From Volvox africanus (lineage: Eukaryota > Chlorophyta > Chlorophyceae > Chlamydomonadales > Volvocaceae): DNA of 64,000 nt. How positions within the stretch are numbered: the first letter of the stretch is position 1; every line of letters begins with the position of its first letter. Below the pieces are notes generated by a model. It did no database searches. It saw only the letters and a program-made list of their open reading frames with translations, and was not told the origin of the DNA. The translations under genes and the position numbers were made by a program. The stretch spans positions 496,001-560,000 of the forward strand of contig BSDZ01000004.1 in assembly GCA_030268105.1 (NCBI GenBank). The letters run 5' to 3'. Positions 1 through 14,983 of the stretch are shown here, piece by piece.

Positions 1-631
1 ACCTTGTGTACTGTGCATGATAAGGGGTGCTTCTACCAGCCATGAGGAGGGACCTTACTCGTCGGAGGACTTAGGCGTGTTTGATGGTGTTGGAAGTGTA
101 ACGTGCCTAGGATGAGAACAAGGATAAACTGCACTTGCTCTTGATACTTAGCTTATCAGTTCTAATTCGACCTCCATCGAGGACTCCGTTGACGAATGTA
201 AAAATGTGCTTTGATTTGCTGGTCTTCTGATCTGATCTGGGGCACTACACTGCTGGCTTAATTCACTTCAGCCACGGAAACTGTCCGGGATCCTAACAGT
301 ACGCATCGGCCCAAATTTTCCATCTCAATTAACAGGAACTCCTGAAACTAGACTGCTCATTGAAGCGGCACAACCAAATTTACAAGCTGAGCTCAGCATT
401 ATATTGACAATAATTGCAGTCTTCGAGAAATACCACTCCCCTTCTGGGCTTTACCAGTGAGGAGCCCGGAGTCAGCTGGCGCACCGTCGCCAGCTCTCTA
501 ACACAAACTGTCCCAGGTACGCCTCCCCACCACTGGGATTGCTGAAGTACCAGATAGTATACATAGGTTGCAATCAAAACCGTGAGTCAAATCCTGCACG
601 CAATGAAGGTGATGAGCAGCTCGCTTCACGT
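1..631. other. Left-edge flank and 3' UTR of PsaK
   Basis: No coding region is recognised here. The part adjoining position 632 is the 3' untranslated region of the minus-strand PsaK gene. A TTACA on the plus strand at 380-384 reads TGTAA on the minus strand, about 250 bases past the stop codon. This matches the usual chlorophyte poly(A) signal, so transcription of PsaK probably ends near 360-370. I see nothing supportable in 1-360. Confidence 0.5.
380..384 (-). promoter_or_regulatory. Probable poly(A) signal TGTAA of PsaK
   Basis: TGTAA on the minus strand about 250 bases downstream of the PsaK stop codon. Green algae of the Chlamydomonas lineage use TGTAA in place of AATAAA. It is the only copy seen between the stop and the window edge in the right orientation. 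The assignment is positional; no transcript end is visible in DNA. Confidence 0.5.
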
Positions 632-1593
632 TCAGAGGGCGCCAATGCCCTTCAGACCCAGCACAATGCCGGCACCGATTGCATGGCCGGCGGAGCCCAT
701 GGCCAGCACGTCCACGATCGTGAAGCCTGCAGAGAAAAATCAAAGCAACTTCTGTACACGATTTAAATCACTCAATACACCAATCATCCGTATCGCATCA
801 CATCCAATTCGACATAGGTATTGATGCATAACAAAACGCCGAAACAATTACTGACCAGCAGGATCGTTGGAGATGACACCGGCAGCATTCTTGCCCTCGA
901 CCAGCTTTAGGCCAGCAGTTGCCTGCTTTTTCACCGATGGAGCCAGGCCGAAACGAGCGGCAGCCAAGCACGCGCCAGTCGACGCAACCATGATCTGTCG
1001 GCACCAAGTACAAATCAATTAGTCCTCCGAGAACTGGCAGGGAATCGATGTCGAAAGATGCCGAACATTCCTTTCTATTACGTCTAAATACAGAGCATCA
1101 ATCCAAACAGACAACACTTCTAGCGCTGATGCAACGTCATGCGCCCACAGATATGTCGAAAAACCAAATTTGTTCCTGATCTTGCTTCGCCGACAAGCTT
1201 ACCAGGTTGGTGCTGGATCCAATAAAGCCACCGTCTGCGCGCACCACAACAGAGTTGCGGCGAGTGGCCTGCAGGGCAAGCAAGCAATTCCCAATTAGGT
1301 CGGCCGCTAAGCCATGACAAAATCCTTCTTGTGATTGAAAAATACCAATTCTCAGCATGCCATGGCGTTTGCAGGATGAGTTATCCAGGCTTGTTTCACC
1401 ATCAAGCACGACTTCAAGAATAGAGCGCACAACCGAGCGTTTGCCATAGGTAATGAGTCAGGCAGCGAGCTGCAGCTATAAGTCAATACAGAGTAAGGAT
1501 CTTGATCAGCCAGCGCTGCGCGAGCAGGGCGATGAACCTGCGCACCTTAGCAGGGCGCACAGAGGCGGCGTTGGCGCGGACGGCAAGGGCCAT
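632..1593 (-). CDS. PSAK: Photosystem I reaction centre subunit PsaK, chloroplast precursor
   Basis: Coding exons are complement(1546-1593, 1203-1268, 856-994, 632-726), giving 115 residues; all junctions are GT-AG and phases agree. PsaK is a small two-helix membrane subunit at the edge of photosystem I that helps bind LHCI antenna. The N terminus (MALAVRANAAS, then RRNSVVVRA) is a chloroplast transit peptide rich in Ala, Arg, Val and Ser. The mature part begins near DGGFIGSSTNL, a start I recognise from Chlamydomonas PsaK. The first helix follows (IMVASTGACLAAARFGLAP), then a stromal loop with KLVEGKNAAGVISNDPAG, then the second helix ending GIVLGLKGIGAL before TGA. The length is close to the roughly 113 residues of the C. 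reinhardtii protein. The first exon codes only the start of the transit peptide. The upstream neighbour, 3.8 kb away on the other strand, is a proteasome subunit and is unrelated. Confidence 0.96.
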
Positions 1594-2496
1594 GGCTTCG
1601 ACTAGCAGATGATACTCGCGAAGAAGTTAGCAAGTATGCTAAACCAGGGGACTGAGCGGCCCATTTAGACGAGGGAGAGATGGGCGATCTCCCGCCGTAC
1701 AACTGCGGTTCTGACTGTCGTCATGGAATGCGAGGTCCGACACAAATCCCCCCTAATGTGATATATACAGGCATGCTTTACACTATTTGGAATTATCTGG
1801 CATCAGTTTCGTGCAGAAGCCTTCCTTATGACCTGGGCCATGCAATTTTGGGAACTGGGAGTACAAGCAAGGTATGATGTGTCATTGTGCAAGAGGCAAT
1901 GTGAATTGCGGAGCTGTCTGGGAAGTGCTAATGGATCGGATGTAAGAGTGAAATATCACAGTGTTTTCAACAAGTGCATGGAATTTCAACACGGGCCACA
2001 CAAGGACACTAGGGACTCACATAAGGTGGTACGTAACTGTTAAATTACATCATGGCTGCAAAAGAGTCTTCAATGTGCGCCCTGCTGCGCTGAGGCAGTT
2101 TCCAAGAAAGGTTTTCACTCTGAAAAGGATGGGTGTCTCTAAAGTGTATCTACAGCAAACGGGCTGCCATTCCGGCTATTTCCCTTAAGTGCCCGGAATC
2201 TCATGCATTCCCACTGCATCGGAACGAGGTCATCCGTCCGAGGCTGCTGCTGACAATCGCTTCAACCACGATGTCCATAACGCTGAGATCCCTGCGTTGT
2301 ATTCCCACTCTGCAACTTACTTCCTGCCACTTTTCGTTCAACGCTCCACCATGGAACCCGGAGTCCAATCCCCAGTCCCCTGGAGATCCGTGCTATTCCG
2401 TCAGCTCCCTTCACAAGAAACCCCACGCATGCAGAGGCCCATTATCCTCACGCCCACGGAGCCTGCTAATGTAACACAGGGTGCAATCGCGTTTGG

Positions 2497-2830
2497 CGCC
2501 CCAGGTCGTGTATTATTTGCCGTGCCCCGTCTTGTACGGTGTGTGGTGTGTTGTGGAGCCGGTTTGTGCATGGCACCCCCGTGTTGTGTATTATTCGTCG
2601 TGCCCTGTCTAGCACGGTGTGTGGTGTGATGTGGAGCCGGGTCGGGTGTGGCGCCCTAAGTGTCGTGTGTCTCGTGTGCTGTGTTACGTGTGTGGTGTCA
2701 TATGTGGTGTGTGGAGCCGTGTGTCGTGCGTGGCGCCCCGGGTCGTGTGATTCGTGCTCTTTCATGTTTGGTGTCATGTAGGTTGTGTGGAGCTGGGTCG
2801 GGTGTGGTGATGTGTCGTGTCTGATGCATG
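2497..2830. repeat. GT-rich minisatellite, about four units of ~78 bp
   Basis: The segment GTGGAGCCG (or GTGGAGCTG) recurs at about 2553, 2631, 2711 and 2787, that is, every 76-80 bases. Similar flanks (GGTGTGTGGTGTG before, GGCGCCC or GGCACCC after) travel with it. Strand asymmetry is strong, with G and T on the plus strand. It is a classical minisatellite with diverged units. I see no coding function. Confidence 0.75.
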
Positions 2831-2919
2831 ATGCCGGAGTGCGGAGTGTGCAGGTATGTGAGTCTCGCTCCCCATTACAGCTAGGTACATACCACTCTAA
2901 GAATACCGTCAGAGGTTTT

Positions 2920-4080
2920 AAAGTCCCATCCCCAGTTCCTGGAGATTGCTGCCAATCCCGTCACTCCCCCAGGCAGAGTCCCTAGCTGGAGTGCCATCCT
3001 TCTCCAGAGGCTACTGTCACTCAGCCCTATTCCCTCGCAGTCTAGTTCTTAGTAAGAATCCGTTCACTTATTCACAGCAGTTGACTGCTGCTAGCCCTGT
3101 CACTCCCACCTCCAGTTCCCAAGAGTTTCATACATCATCACATCTACCTCTGAATTTTGTTGCTACTTCAGTGAATATACCAGATGTATGCTCAAGCGTC
3201 TGCCTCCTGACTCCTCTGGTTGTTACATCTGCTCCAGCCACTCCTGCAGCCACTCCTCTGAGGCTGACTTGTGGCAGCACTCTCAGGAGAAGCAAGCAAT
3301 CTGGCGAGAGTTCCCAGAATCCCCACGTTCGCTCCTGGCTCCCCCCTGAGAATGTTGCCGGTCTACCAAAGGTTTAGAGTCCCATGCTGACTGATCTGGA
3401 TCATGCTGCCCCTCCAGCGTCCATTACATCATAAACCTAAGAGTCTCATCCTCCTCCCTCCCTAGATATTGCTAACTGCCATTCTTGCCACTCCCACATT
3501 CCCCAGAGTCCCCAGCCCTATCCCCAATAGTGCCTTGGACGGAGAGGACCGATGCCACTAGTCACTAAGTCCCCAGAATCCCGGGTTGTATATCTGTGTT
3601 GTCATATCTGCTTAAACAAAGGCCTGATCGGAAGATGTCCAGACTCAGTCATCACATCCCGGACATTGCTCGTAGATAGCTCAGGATACTATACCCTGTC
3701 TCTTTTTAGCCGTACGTAAGCTGCTATCACTCTGGCTATGTCCCCAGAGTCCTTAATGTTGTACCATGTATGCTTTGAACAGAGAGCTCGCGACTTAACG
3801 AAAATTGCCCTGCTTATGACTCCCCCAGAGGCTGCTGTCCCCAGACTCCCATCCCCCATTGCCGAGAGACTGCCGCCAATCTTGCCGCTCCCCAGGAGTC
3901 CCCAGCAGCGTCCCCTTCAACCCCAAAGCAAGATTGCTGCCACTCTATCTGGCCTTTTCCTGAGATTCCCCAGAGTCCCGCGCATCCTCCTTCCCCTTGA
4001 GCCTGCTGCTGGTGCTGCTGCCACTCGCTCCAGCAGACACCTGAGGCCCCGAGGGGTTCTCAGTCCCCTCCTTTGAGGCC
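2920..4080. repeat. C-rich degenerate repeat tract (CCCAGAGTCCC-like motifs)
   Basis: CCCAGAGTCC, CCCCAGAATCCC and CTTGCCACTCCC-like phrases recur many times with irregular spacing, as do GCTGCTGCCACTC phrases. The plus strand is C- and T-rich. The units are too diverged to give a period by eye. It lies directly beside the GT-rich minisatellite and could be part of the same expanded locus or a decayed element. No transposase, reverse transcriptase or clear termini were found. Confidence 0.5.
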
Positions 4081-5304
4081 CCGTGGGAGTCGTTCGAATA
4101 TACATCTGCCTCCCGAGCGTGTTATGTTATGCCCTTGAGCAAAGGACTTGCAAGTTAACGACAGAAAAGTAACCTCAATATTATAACATGAATATAACTA
4201 TACTCAGGGAAAAAGGGGGTGTGCCAGCCCCTGAAGTTTGAACTATTTAAACCGTAAAATTAGGCCATATACGAGTCGGAAATCCGTACAGCACGTACGT
4301 AAACAATACGGTTAGTATAATATGGATGGCAGCCGTCATATTATGGAAGCATTGTTACGATAACTGTAAAAATATGCTTTCAACAAATTTCGGAAATGTT
4401 ATACAGATGGATGGTCGACATCATATTACATAAGGGTAACATGGAAGCAAGGGTTATGGAAGCCCACATCCAAACACATTTATAGCAGGACATCACCCTT
4501 CTACAGAAAGAGACAGTAATTATATAGTGGACATAATATAGCGTAATATACAGTTATGGTACGTACCTGCTGACACTGGGTTTGGTCAGCCTGAAAGTAA
4601 GCACGGGCTCGCTGGTCGTTATTGTCAACAAAGTTAATTTGCGCAAACACCTTGCCCAGCCGCGAAATCGTATTAGCTTTAACATCTGTGTTGATCTGAT
4701 ATAGTGGACAAAATCGTTAGGGTACGTATCTGCTGACACTGCTATTGCACCTGGCAGGCAGGGGAACACGCAAGCCGAGAGGAAAATGTCGTCCATGTCT
4801 TGGTTAACATATACCTTTTCCTAAGACGTTATTAACAGGTCGTCTCCAATTAGCCGTCCCCCAACTCAAGTCGCCGGTAGGCGCACAGTTAATTAGGACC
4901 TCCTCCTCCAGTCCTAAAGTAAGTAAGACCTTACCGGTAACTTCATGGCAAAAACTTCATTCTGACCCTGATAGGGGATGGCCGAGTGAGATAGGGGATG
5001 GCTAATTACAAACGGCCTGATATAATGTACGGGCTTGCACGAACCCACAGAGCACGAACGAGCGAACAACTCCGGAAACTGCGCAGAGTATGTAGTTCGC
5101 TCTGAGGTCATGTTCATTGCGGCAGCAATTGAAAGGTCTGCGTGGTTACGTTCAAATACCGCATGGTTGAGTTACGAGCAGGTCCCTAATGCCCAAAAAC
5201 ACAAAACTAGTAATACGATGCCGTTGGTGGTTGTACGGTTTCGTCGGCTTCACCTAATTCCGTATGACAGAATGGCACACATTGTAATCTTTTGACTATG
5301 CTGA

Positions 5305-7791
<2,487 letters not shown>

Positions 7792-8998
7792 AAGCCGAGG
7801 AAGCTTCCAGCCAGATGGAGCTGTGGTCCCTTGGAGGGCTCCCGGCATAGCTTTGGCCGGTAACGGTTATGGACCGAACTTCTATTTACTCATATCCCGT
7901 GGGGGGGCAGCCAACGGGCCGATGGCGGGGTCGGGTTTTCCAGAGTCGGCTAGGGGGCCCATGTCCATGTTTCAGGTGTGCAGGTTGCGCTTTCGAGTCG
8001 GGGGTTGTGGGAGCGTAACTGGGAGCTTTCCGATGAAAGTCTGCTCAGCGCAATAGCGTGTTTCTTTAGATGTGTGCAGAGACGCCAGGGGTTAAACGGG
8101 AAAAGCCTAGGACAGGTCGATATGCCCTTTCTTGATTGCACGTGTGTTTGTCGCATTCTGGTACGGTGATATGTCACGCGGGATGTGAGTTGCATGGAAG
8201 GGGTGCAATGCTTTTTCGGCGCAGCTGGGACTCTGTCAACGTCGGGTTTCAGCTTTAGGAGGTCTTTGTTACGGTGTAACGGTGTACGGTGCTCGGAAGC
8301 ACGTGACACGAGATGAAAGTAAAAGGAACGTCATGCGTATCTGGTGTATTTACATGGGTCCGAAGCAAGCACAGTAACACGAGCAAGCCACCTGCGCGAA
8401 GTACTAATCATCAAAATTAAAAAAGGTTTGAGTTTTATAAACATAACCGGGCACAGGATAGAGAGCGCAGCGGACATCAGTCATCAAAATGGAACCAGGT
8501 CCTGGTTCCCAGAAAGCCAAATGACCGAAAAGTATAAAAGCCGTTTTGCGAGATAAACTCAGCCGACAGCTGCTTGGCAAGTCCGCGAGTTGTTCATGTG
8601 GCAAGATGCAGCAAACACAACCTTAGTTGCAGCAAACGCAACCGTAGTTCATCTAGAGACACCGTATTGAAGGCCAGTCCTGAAACATGAGGACAACATA
8701 GACGAACAACACCACTCCTCCCAACACGGAACCAAAAAGTGTGCGCCTGCATAACGAACCCAAGCTAATAAATCCCACGCCATGTGTAAGACTGCATATC
8801 GGTGAGGAGTTCTATCCGTATCCTATTTTGAACCACATGAAGGCGACACCTACTGCTAACAAAGCTCACTGCCACATTTAAGACGAACACTGAAAACAAA
8901 AGCCCAACTACAAAAGCATCAGCCGCAACCCTTCGCGGCGGTCCTGCGTCTCCAAAAAACGATGCGCTTGACGCCTTGAATGCCCTTACATGCTTGCT
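7792..8998. other. Convergent intergenic region (3' ends of PSMA5 and La)
   Basis: Contains the 3' untranslated regions of PSMA5 (plus) and La (minus). TGTAA at 8275-8279 is a candidate poly(A) signal for PSMA5. For La, TTACA occurs on the plus strand at 8986-8990 (only about ten bases past the stop, probably too close) and at 8350-8354. No further coding sequence is recognised. Confidence 0.45.
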
Positions 8999-11900
8999 TT
9001 AGCGCCTACCACCTGAACCTCCCCCGCCCCGGCCGCCGCGGCCGCGACCTCCCCGGCCGCCACGGAAACCCCCTCGTCCACCAAAACGACCAGCCCGGCC
9101 GCCCCTGCCCCGGAAGCCGCCCCTACCACGGTCGCCCCGGGCCCCAAATGCCGCAGCTGCCTGCACAACAGACGAGGGTAAGGATAAGGGTTGTTATCAC
9201 GGCGCAAAACGGACGGAAGAATCGAGATGTCCCATGTAGGTTGCTAACACCAGAGCCCGTCAAGAGCGCCCCGTAACAACCACCGTGGAGACTGCACCAT
9301 GGCCCTGCTCCCGCTCCAGCTACAAGACTGCCATTCAATCCTGACGCTCATCGGTTGCTAATGTGACGATGGCTAAGCCGCAGGACAGAAGCTCCGATAA
9401 CCGACCAGCAAGATTACAGAACCTGCATCTATGTCACCAGAGCTAAAAATCAACTTGCATCACACCTTGCGGCCTACGTTACAAACCAATAATCAAATAG
9501 GTGCTGCACCAACACCCAAGGACGCCACAGTTACAGCCCCGCTCTGTCGACAACACCAAAGATCCGACCCAGAGAAACAAAACAAGAAACCTGGAGCCTC
9601 AGTAGGTCATTTTACAAACATGTCCCTCGTTGGCTGGGGGCCTTCAACAGGGCCTTCTCCTGGGGCTCAACAATTAAAACACATGTAGCCACATAACTGG
9701 GGAAGCACACGCACCCGCTTGTAGTAATCCACTTCCTCCTCGCCCTCCACCATCTTCATGCTGCCCTTGACGCCAGCGATTATCCGGGAATCCTCAGGGC
9801 GCGATTCGTAGTCCGCCAGCGCCTTCGCCGCTAGATCCGGTGCATGGAAGCGGATGTACCCGCGAGTGCGTTCCTCCAGCAACTGTGAGCGTACACGGGC
9901 AGCCGGGACCAAAGGTATAAGGAAAAGAGACCTGAGGGAGATTTGCCACTTAGGTCAGATGCAAGCATGCCACCTACAGTAACTGTGGGCCTAGAGACCT
10001 AGATATGCCCCGCTCTGTTTTAGTTTAGGAGCTATTCAGATTTTCGCTGGGTGGAAAAAATGGCGAAGTAGCTCTCAGCGCACCCTGGTGACCACGAACA
10101 AATGAATAGCGACGACGGTAAAAGACATGGCAATGCGGCTATACCAACCTACTTCAACAAACTTGACCACTTCGCGCCCGCCGAAGACGTCCACGATGAC
10201 CCTCGGTCCCAGTGTCAGCTCGCCTTCAAGGTTGAAACCCAAAATGCAGCCTGAACCAGCAGCACCGTACCACGATGACATTAGCAGAAGTAGGTCGTCG
10301 GCAATCAATCTACTGCACCGAACGGTACTGGTCGCGTGGTCCCGCACTCGGGACATGGCAAATGATCTGGTAGCCAACAAGAACCGACACTGTTAATATC
10401 CCTTTTAGCAGTCATAGCCGTACCAATCACCGTATCCTTGTTCTGTAAAGGCGTACTGGCGCAGGCGTCTAGTGCCGGGGACCCTTTCCCTTCCAGGCAC
10501 CTGCACTCACCTGGTATGAAAGTTGGTTCGGCGACCTCGGCATCATGACCATCCTCGCCCTCGCCCAACTCCTCGTCAGCCCCCTCACCCGCCTCCTCAT
10601 CCACTTGCTTCTTTGCAGCAGCCTCAGTCATGGCCCCGTCCTTCTCAGGCCTGCTGCGTTTACTGCTGGGCACGTCACCCAGATCGCCCTCGTCGTATTC
10701 AAGCTCCTGTTTCAATGCACCGCCCGCACACCTTTGGGACTGAGGACCGAGTATGCCAATACACAGAATCAGATTGCAAAGGATGGTATTGCTACACAAG
10801 CTGCGGTCTGGAGATGCTCTCAGGCTCCAGCAACCCTTCCCCCAGCCCCAAGGAAAACAGCTTAGCTTCCATGGTCCCCCTGTACCTTGTGCGCCATTAT
10901 ATTACCAAAACCAGTTAGTGGGACCGAAAAAGAAAATGGTACCATCGGCTTCCGCAGCGCCATGCCCCAGGGCCCTACCACTTCGCCACCGCCCTGCTCA
11001 CCTGCTTCCGCTTGGGTGCCCGCTTGTTCTGTTGGTGGTGATGTCCCTGGCCATGATTGCCGCCAGGAGTCCCCGGCTTGGCTGCCGACTGACCTGTGCT
11101 GTCCACCACGCCGCCCACACCATCAGGTAGCCCGTGACCCACGTTGCTGTCGTCAGAAACATCGCCATCATTAGCCGGCTGCGGGAGGGGAACGAGGCCA
11201 TGTTGGCGGAAATCACAAGCGCGCGGAGTATGGCTGCGAGTATGTATGTAAGAACGGTGTATAGAAACGACCCCGTGGGCACTACAGACCTCGTGGGACC
11301 CCAGGCTGACCGCCTTGAAACAACCCAATCTGTGGACTTGCACCTGGACCTATCCACACGACCTTGCACGAAACCCCTGCACGAAAACGCAGTCCTGCCT
11401 TTTGTTCACCCTGCACCTCCTCGTGTTGCTTGGACCTACCTGCGGGCCCTCTGGTCCATCCGATTTCTTGTCCTAAAGGGAATCGCAGCTTCTGGCTTGG
11501 CACATATTCGCACTGGGTTCCTCCCTCCCGCCCCTCCGGTGCCCCCAGGACCTCTAACCGCCGCCAAACACGTATCCTCACCCGGCCCGCTACACGGTTC
11601 TTGCGTGCAGCCCGCTTGGACTCCGTAAACTCGACCTTACGTTGCATTCGCAAGGGCGCGCCCTCAAACACCAACGACATAGCCAGCACCTGAGCAGCAA
11701 TTGTCATGAAAAAACAGACAGACGAATACAATATACGTGCGGGCCAGTTGAGTGTATTAGGGTTGAAGTTTGCTGCCTCACTCCAGCCCGCTTTGGGCTT
11801 ACTGATGCCTTACTGATGGGCTAACTGATGGGCTTACTTGTGCGTATCATGGCATATGAAGACGGGGAACTCGGTCACAAATACCAACGCCTGCATTGGT

Positions 11901-14360
11901 ACTTGTACCAGGAATGGTAGTGGCGTACGCGAAAAGTTTCCCAAGGATCTAAGAGACTCAGATTGAAGGTCCAACCTATGGACAAGAGACCTTGCTGCAA
12001 CACATATGAACAAATCCTTATTGTCCTTTTGAGCTTGCGTTCTTCTGCTTACAATTAGGCTTTTTTAAACTTATTTTTCACATTTTCCTCCTTAAAATTA
12101 ATAATTCTCACAGCAGATTATTCAATTATTCAATTTAAATTTTTTAATTTCTATAGGCATATTTATATTTGTTAGTGTAAATTATTATATTACTTGGAAG
12201 TCATGTAATATAAGGTAAAGGTAAAAATATTATTACACAGGAGATTGACTATTAATCTTAATCTTTCAGAAATAAATAAATTTCAAGGAAAGCGATTTCT
12301 TCAAGACATAGAGTAGTAAGGATCATCAAAAGGATTATCGGCAAGAGCTAAACTAAATACAAGCAGGAGGTGAAATAATAGATGTAAAATTAACTTACTT
12401 CTACCAGAAGGGCTGCGTAAAATTAGCTATTTAAACTACTACTATTTGATTTGTAAGGCTACCCGATGCCGATGTAAGGAAAACGCCTAGACGGTACAAA
12501 CATCCAGAAGACCCTCGGGTCGTCACTGTGTGCAAGGTTGGCGTTTTGTACTACGTATCTTTCTCCCACCTTCTCCGCATCCTCAAGGCTGCCAAACTCG
12601 ACGAACACTGAGCCCTTGAAGCTCTTAGAGCGCGCGTGGCGGCGCATGCGTACACAGTTCACGGGTGCGTAGCTGCTGAAAAACTCTGTGATGGCGTCCA
12701 CAGTGCTCTCCATCGGAAAGGGCCGCGCGTAAATGCTCCGGGCGTCGACTGCACGTGCAATCTCGTTCTCATCAGCAAGCGGCTGCACGCACGGCAGGAC
12801 ATGAATGCGGGCATTGAAGAGGCGAGGCTATAAAGATAACGTGGACGAGGACGTGCATGTGCAGGAAGGCCGAGAAAGCCGCTGGATGCGTTGTAATGGA
12901 CGGTGTTGGTTGTTGTCGTCATTCCAGTCATGCGGGAATTGTAAACTTCATTCCGAATATGTATGGGCATGAGTTCATTGGAGCACCAGGACCAATCGGA
13001 TTAAAAACCTAGGGTAGTACTTGCTCAGGGAGGAATGCCACCAAAACATAGAAACCGTCCCACATCCACTTAAGCTTTCCGGAAGCGTAATAGACCGTGC
13101 ATGTTTATATGTTGTCCTCTGATGCAATATTTGACGGCGAAAAGGCATCTTCATCCCCTCACGTGCAAGCCCAGTACTGTCATACCTACCGTCGTCCGCT
13201 TAATCTTGGTCCTGGTTTCGTCCAGCAGAAGGGTAGACGAGTTGGCAAGGATGTCCGCAACGGTAGCCAATGTTGCAGGCGGCACGGCTGCGGGATCATT
13301 CGTGGGCACCTACAATGATGCCGGTCAGCCCCACCATTCAGCCGCAAAGTGGTCTGCGTGATTGGCCAGGTGTACTGTAAAATTTGGCGCTCAAAGCTAA
13401 CCTCCAGGAACAAGGAAGATACTTGTGAAAATGGCAAACCCTGGGCAATTTACCCCAGCAATTTCTTGTGCCCCGGAACCGTTGCTAATCGTTAACCTCG
13501 GGCTAACTGTACGGAATTGACTGATACAAGACTCAGACCCTGCATGGACTAAAAAATTAAATACTCGTTCTGCTCAAGGTCAATGTTAAACACGTGACTG
13601 CTCCAGCCTCGTTTCACGTCCCACTTCACGGCTTTTGGAAGCTAGGGCCGATTGATATGTACTATGACGTACGGCTTTGACGTATAAATATAAATGTGCC
13701 GTTGTGCGCTGCTGCAGAGGAGCCGTGGCAGCTGCAAACACCCACCCACCTCCAGCGTTTGTAGCCGTGCAAATGTGAAAGTGCACCCCTTCAACGCGGC
13801 AGCAACCACTGGCTGCGTGTGTCAGGTTTGTGAGCGCAGCTGTTTGGACAGATATATGCGCTTTACGGCATGGCTGCACCCTTGCATTTCTAAAGAAACC
13901 GATACTCAGTAGCCAGACCCAGGCTCAGGCTGAGTTTGAACCAGCCTGATGTCGAATTGCTCGCAAGTATAAAAGAGGTCGAAGCACAGGACTCACTTCT
14001 TCCAGACATACATACCTTCAGCATATCGCGCATGCGCTGAAACGCGACGATGACGTTTAGGTTGACGACTGCAAGTATATGATATCGGGGTGGATGCGAT
14101 GGGTCAGGAGCTAACGGTTAAAACCCGGCTCGGGGAACAGGGCAAAGGGCGCGTGTGGAGGTCAGTTGCCCATCAATGGGACTCGACGACTGCAAGTGCT
14201 TACAGGTAGTGACACGGGTCCAAACTTCGCCGTTAAAGAGGCTCTTGAACAGCTGGAGTCAGAAGGAAAACTTACAGCCATCAGCGTCCATCTGCTCCTT
14301 CAGAAACTTGTCCTTTGGCAAATTGCTGTCCGAAAAGTAAAATTCGACCTGGATAGCCAT
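8999..14360 (-). CDS. LA1: La-type RNA-binding protein (La motif, RRM1, xRRM, C-terminal RGG box)
   Basis: Ten coding exons, complement(14276-14360, 14016-14068, 13190-13309, 12570-12782, 11582-11689, 11002-11178, 10511-10706, 10153-10250, 9715-9882, 8999-9160), give 459 residues with consistent phases. La binds the UUU-OH ends of nascent RNA polymerase III transcripts and protects them. Residues 1-86 hold the La motif (QVEFYFSDSNLPKDKFLKEQ; end of motif KIKRTT). Residues 87-193 are RRM1 (RSIYARPFP, FKGSVFVEFGS, VFEGAPLRM). A linker with basic KRAPKRK and an acidic Glu/Asp-rich part leads to the second, xRRM-like domain (about 317-406: GCILGFNLEG, RGYIRFH). The last exon is a 53-residue Gly/Arg-rich box. 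Start choice: this is the first ATG before the La motif, but La proteins usually have about ten more residues, so a short upstream exon is possible. Intron 4 carries an AT-rich foreign-looking block. Confidence 0.93.
12040..12450. other. AT-rich block inside La intron 4, possibly bacterial in origin
   Basis: Base composition switches sharply from mixed host sequence to very AT-rich DNA inside the intron between La exons at 12570 and 11689. On the minus strand a short open stretch reads a leader-like segment, FHLLLVFSLALADNPFDDPY, near 12,320-12,390, which resembles a bacterial secretion signal followed by a mature start. It is stopped and too short for a family call. By analogy with the better-defined bacterial fragments at 28.6-29.4 kb and 43-44.5 kb I think it is another integrated endosymbiont piece, but this is inference. 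Confidence 0.3.
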
Positions 14361-14983
14361 GTGCGCCAGGTTTCTGTAAATTGCTTTGCCTTGTCACATA
14401 TGGCTTACGAGATACGGCGGCGGCAACCGGCGGCCGAGGACCAGTGACCAAATAAACTTTGGGATATCAATGCATTGACACATAATGGCAGACAGACCTG
14501 CCGGAGGACCTTCGCCTTGACTGTGTCATCAACTGCAGCCATCTTTCGGAAGCTCACAACGGAATTTGCAAAGCCAACTAAATCTTTCTGGGCAAGACAC
14601 CATAGACTTCAAGCATCATTACAATTGTGGCGAGCTATTTATGTCGCCTGTATCCAGGGAGAACAAGAAACCTTCGGTTGCCGTACATCGGTCGGGTTCG
14701 TCAATTTCTCAGTGAGTGGTGGTGACAATATCCTATTAAGGCAAATGTGTCTGTTACTTCGTGAATTCAATCCTTGAGTCCACCCTAACCTGAAAAATCA
14801 TCCTAAAGCTGGTTCACAAGCCGTTTTGGGGTTCGTTACAGGCTGGCGGTGGGCTACATTAAGATGCTGGTACAAGCAATGGTCATGACTTTTGAAATCA
14901 TTTAGCTTGTGGTCGAGCACGTGGAGTAACTCGCTTTCTTGCGGTTTACCCTATCGGGCGGGAGCACGGAGTCCGGAGCACCG
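14361..14983. promoter_or_regulatory. Shared divergent promoter region of La and DRP3
   Basis: About 620 bases separate the La start codon (minus strand) from the dynamin start codon (plus strand). Both 5' UTRs and both promoters must lie here unless an undetected upstream La exon extends further. I did not see a clear TATA box or named motif. The function is inferred from gene orientation only. Confidence 0.4.
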
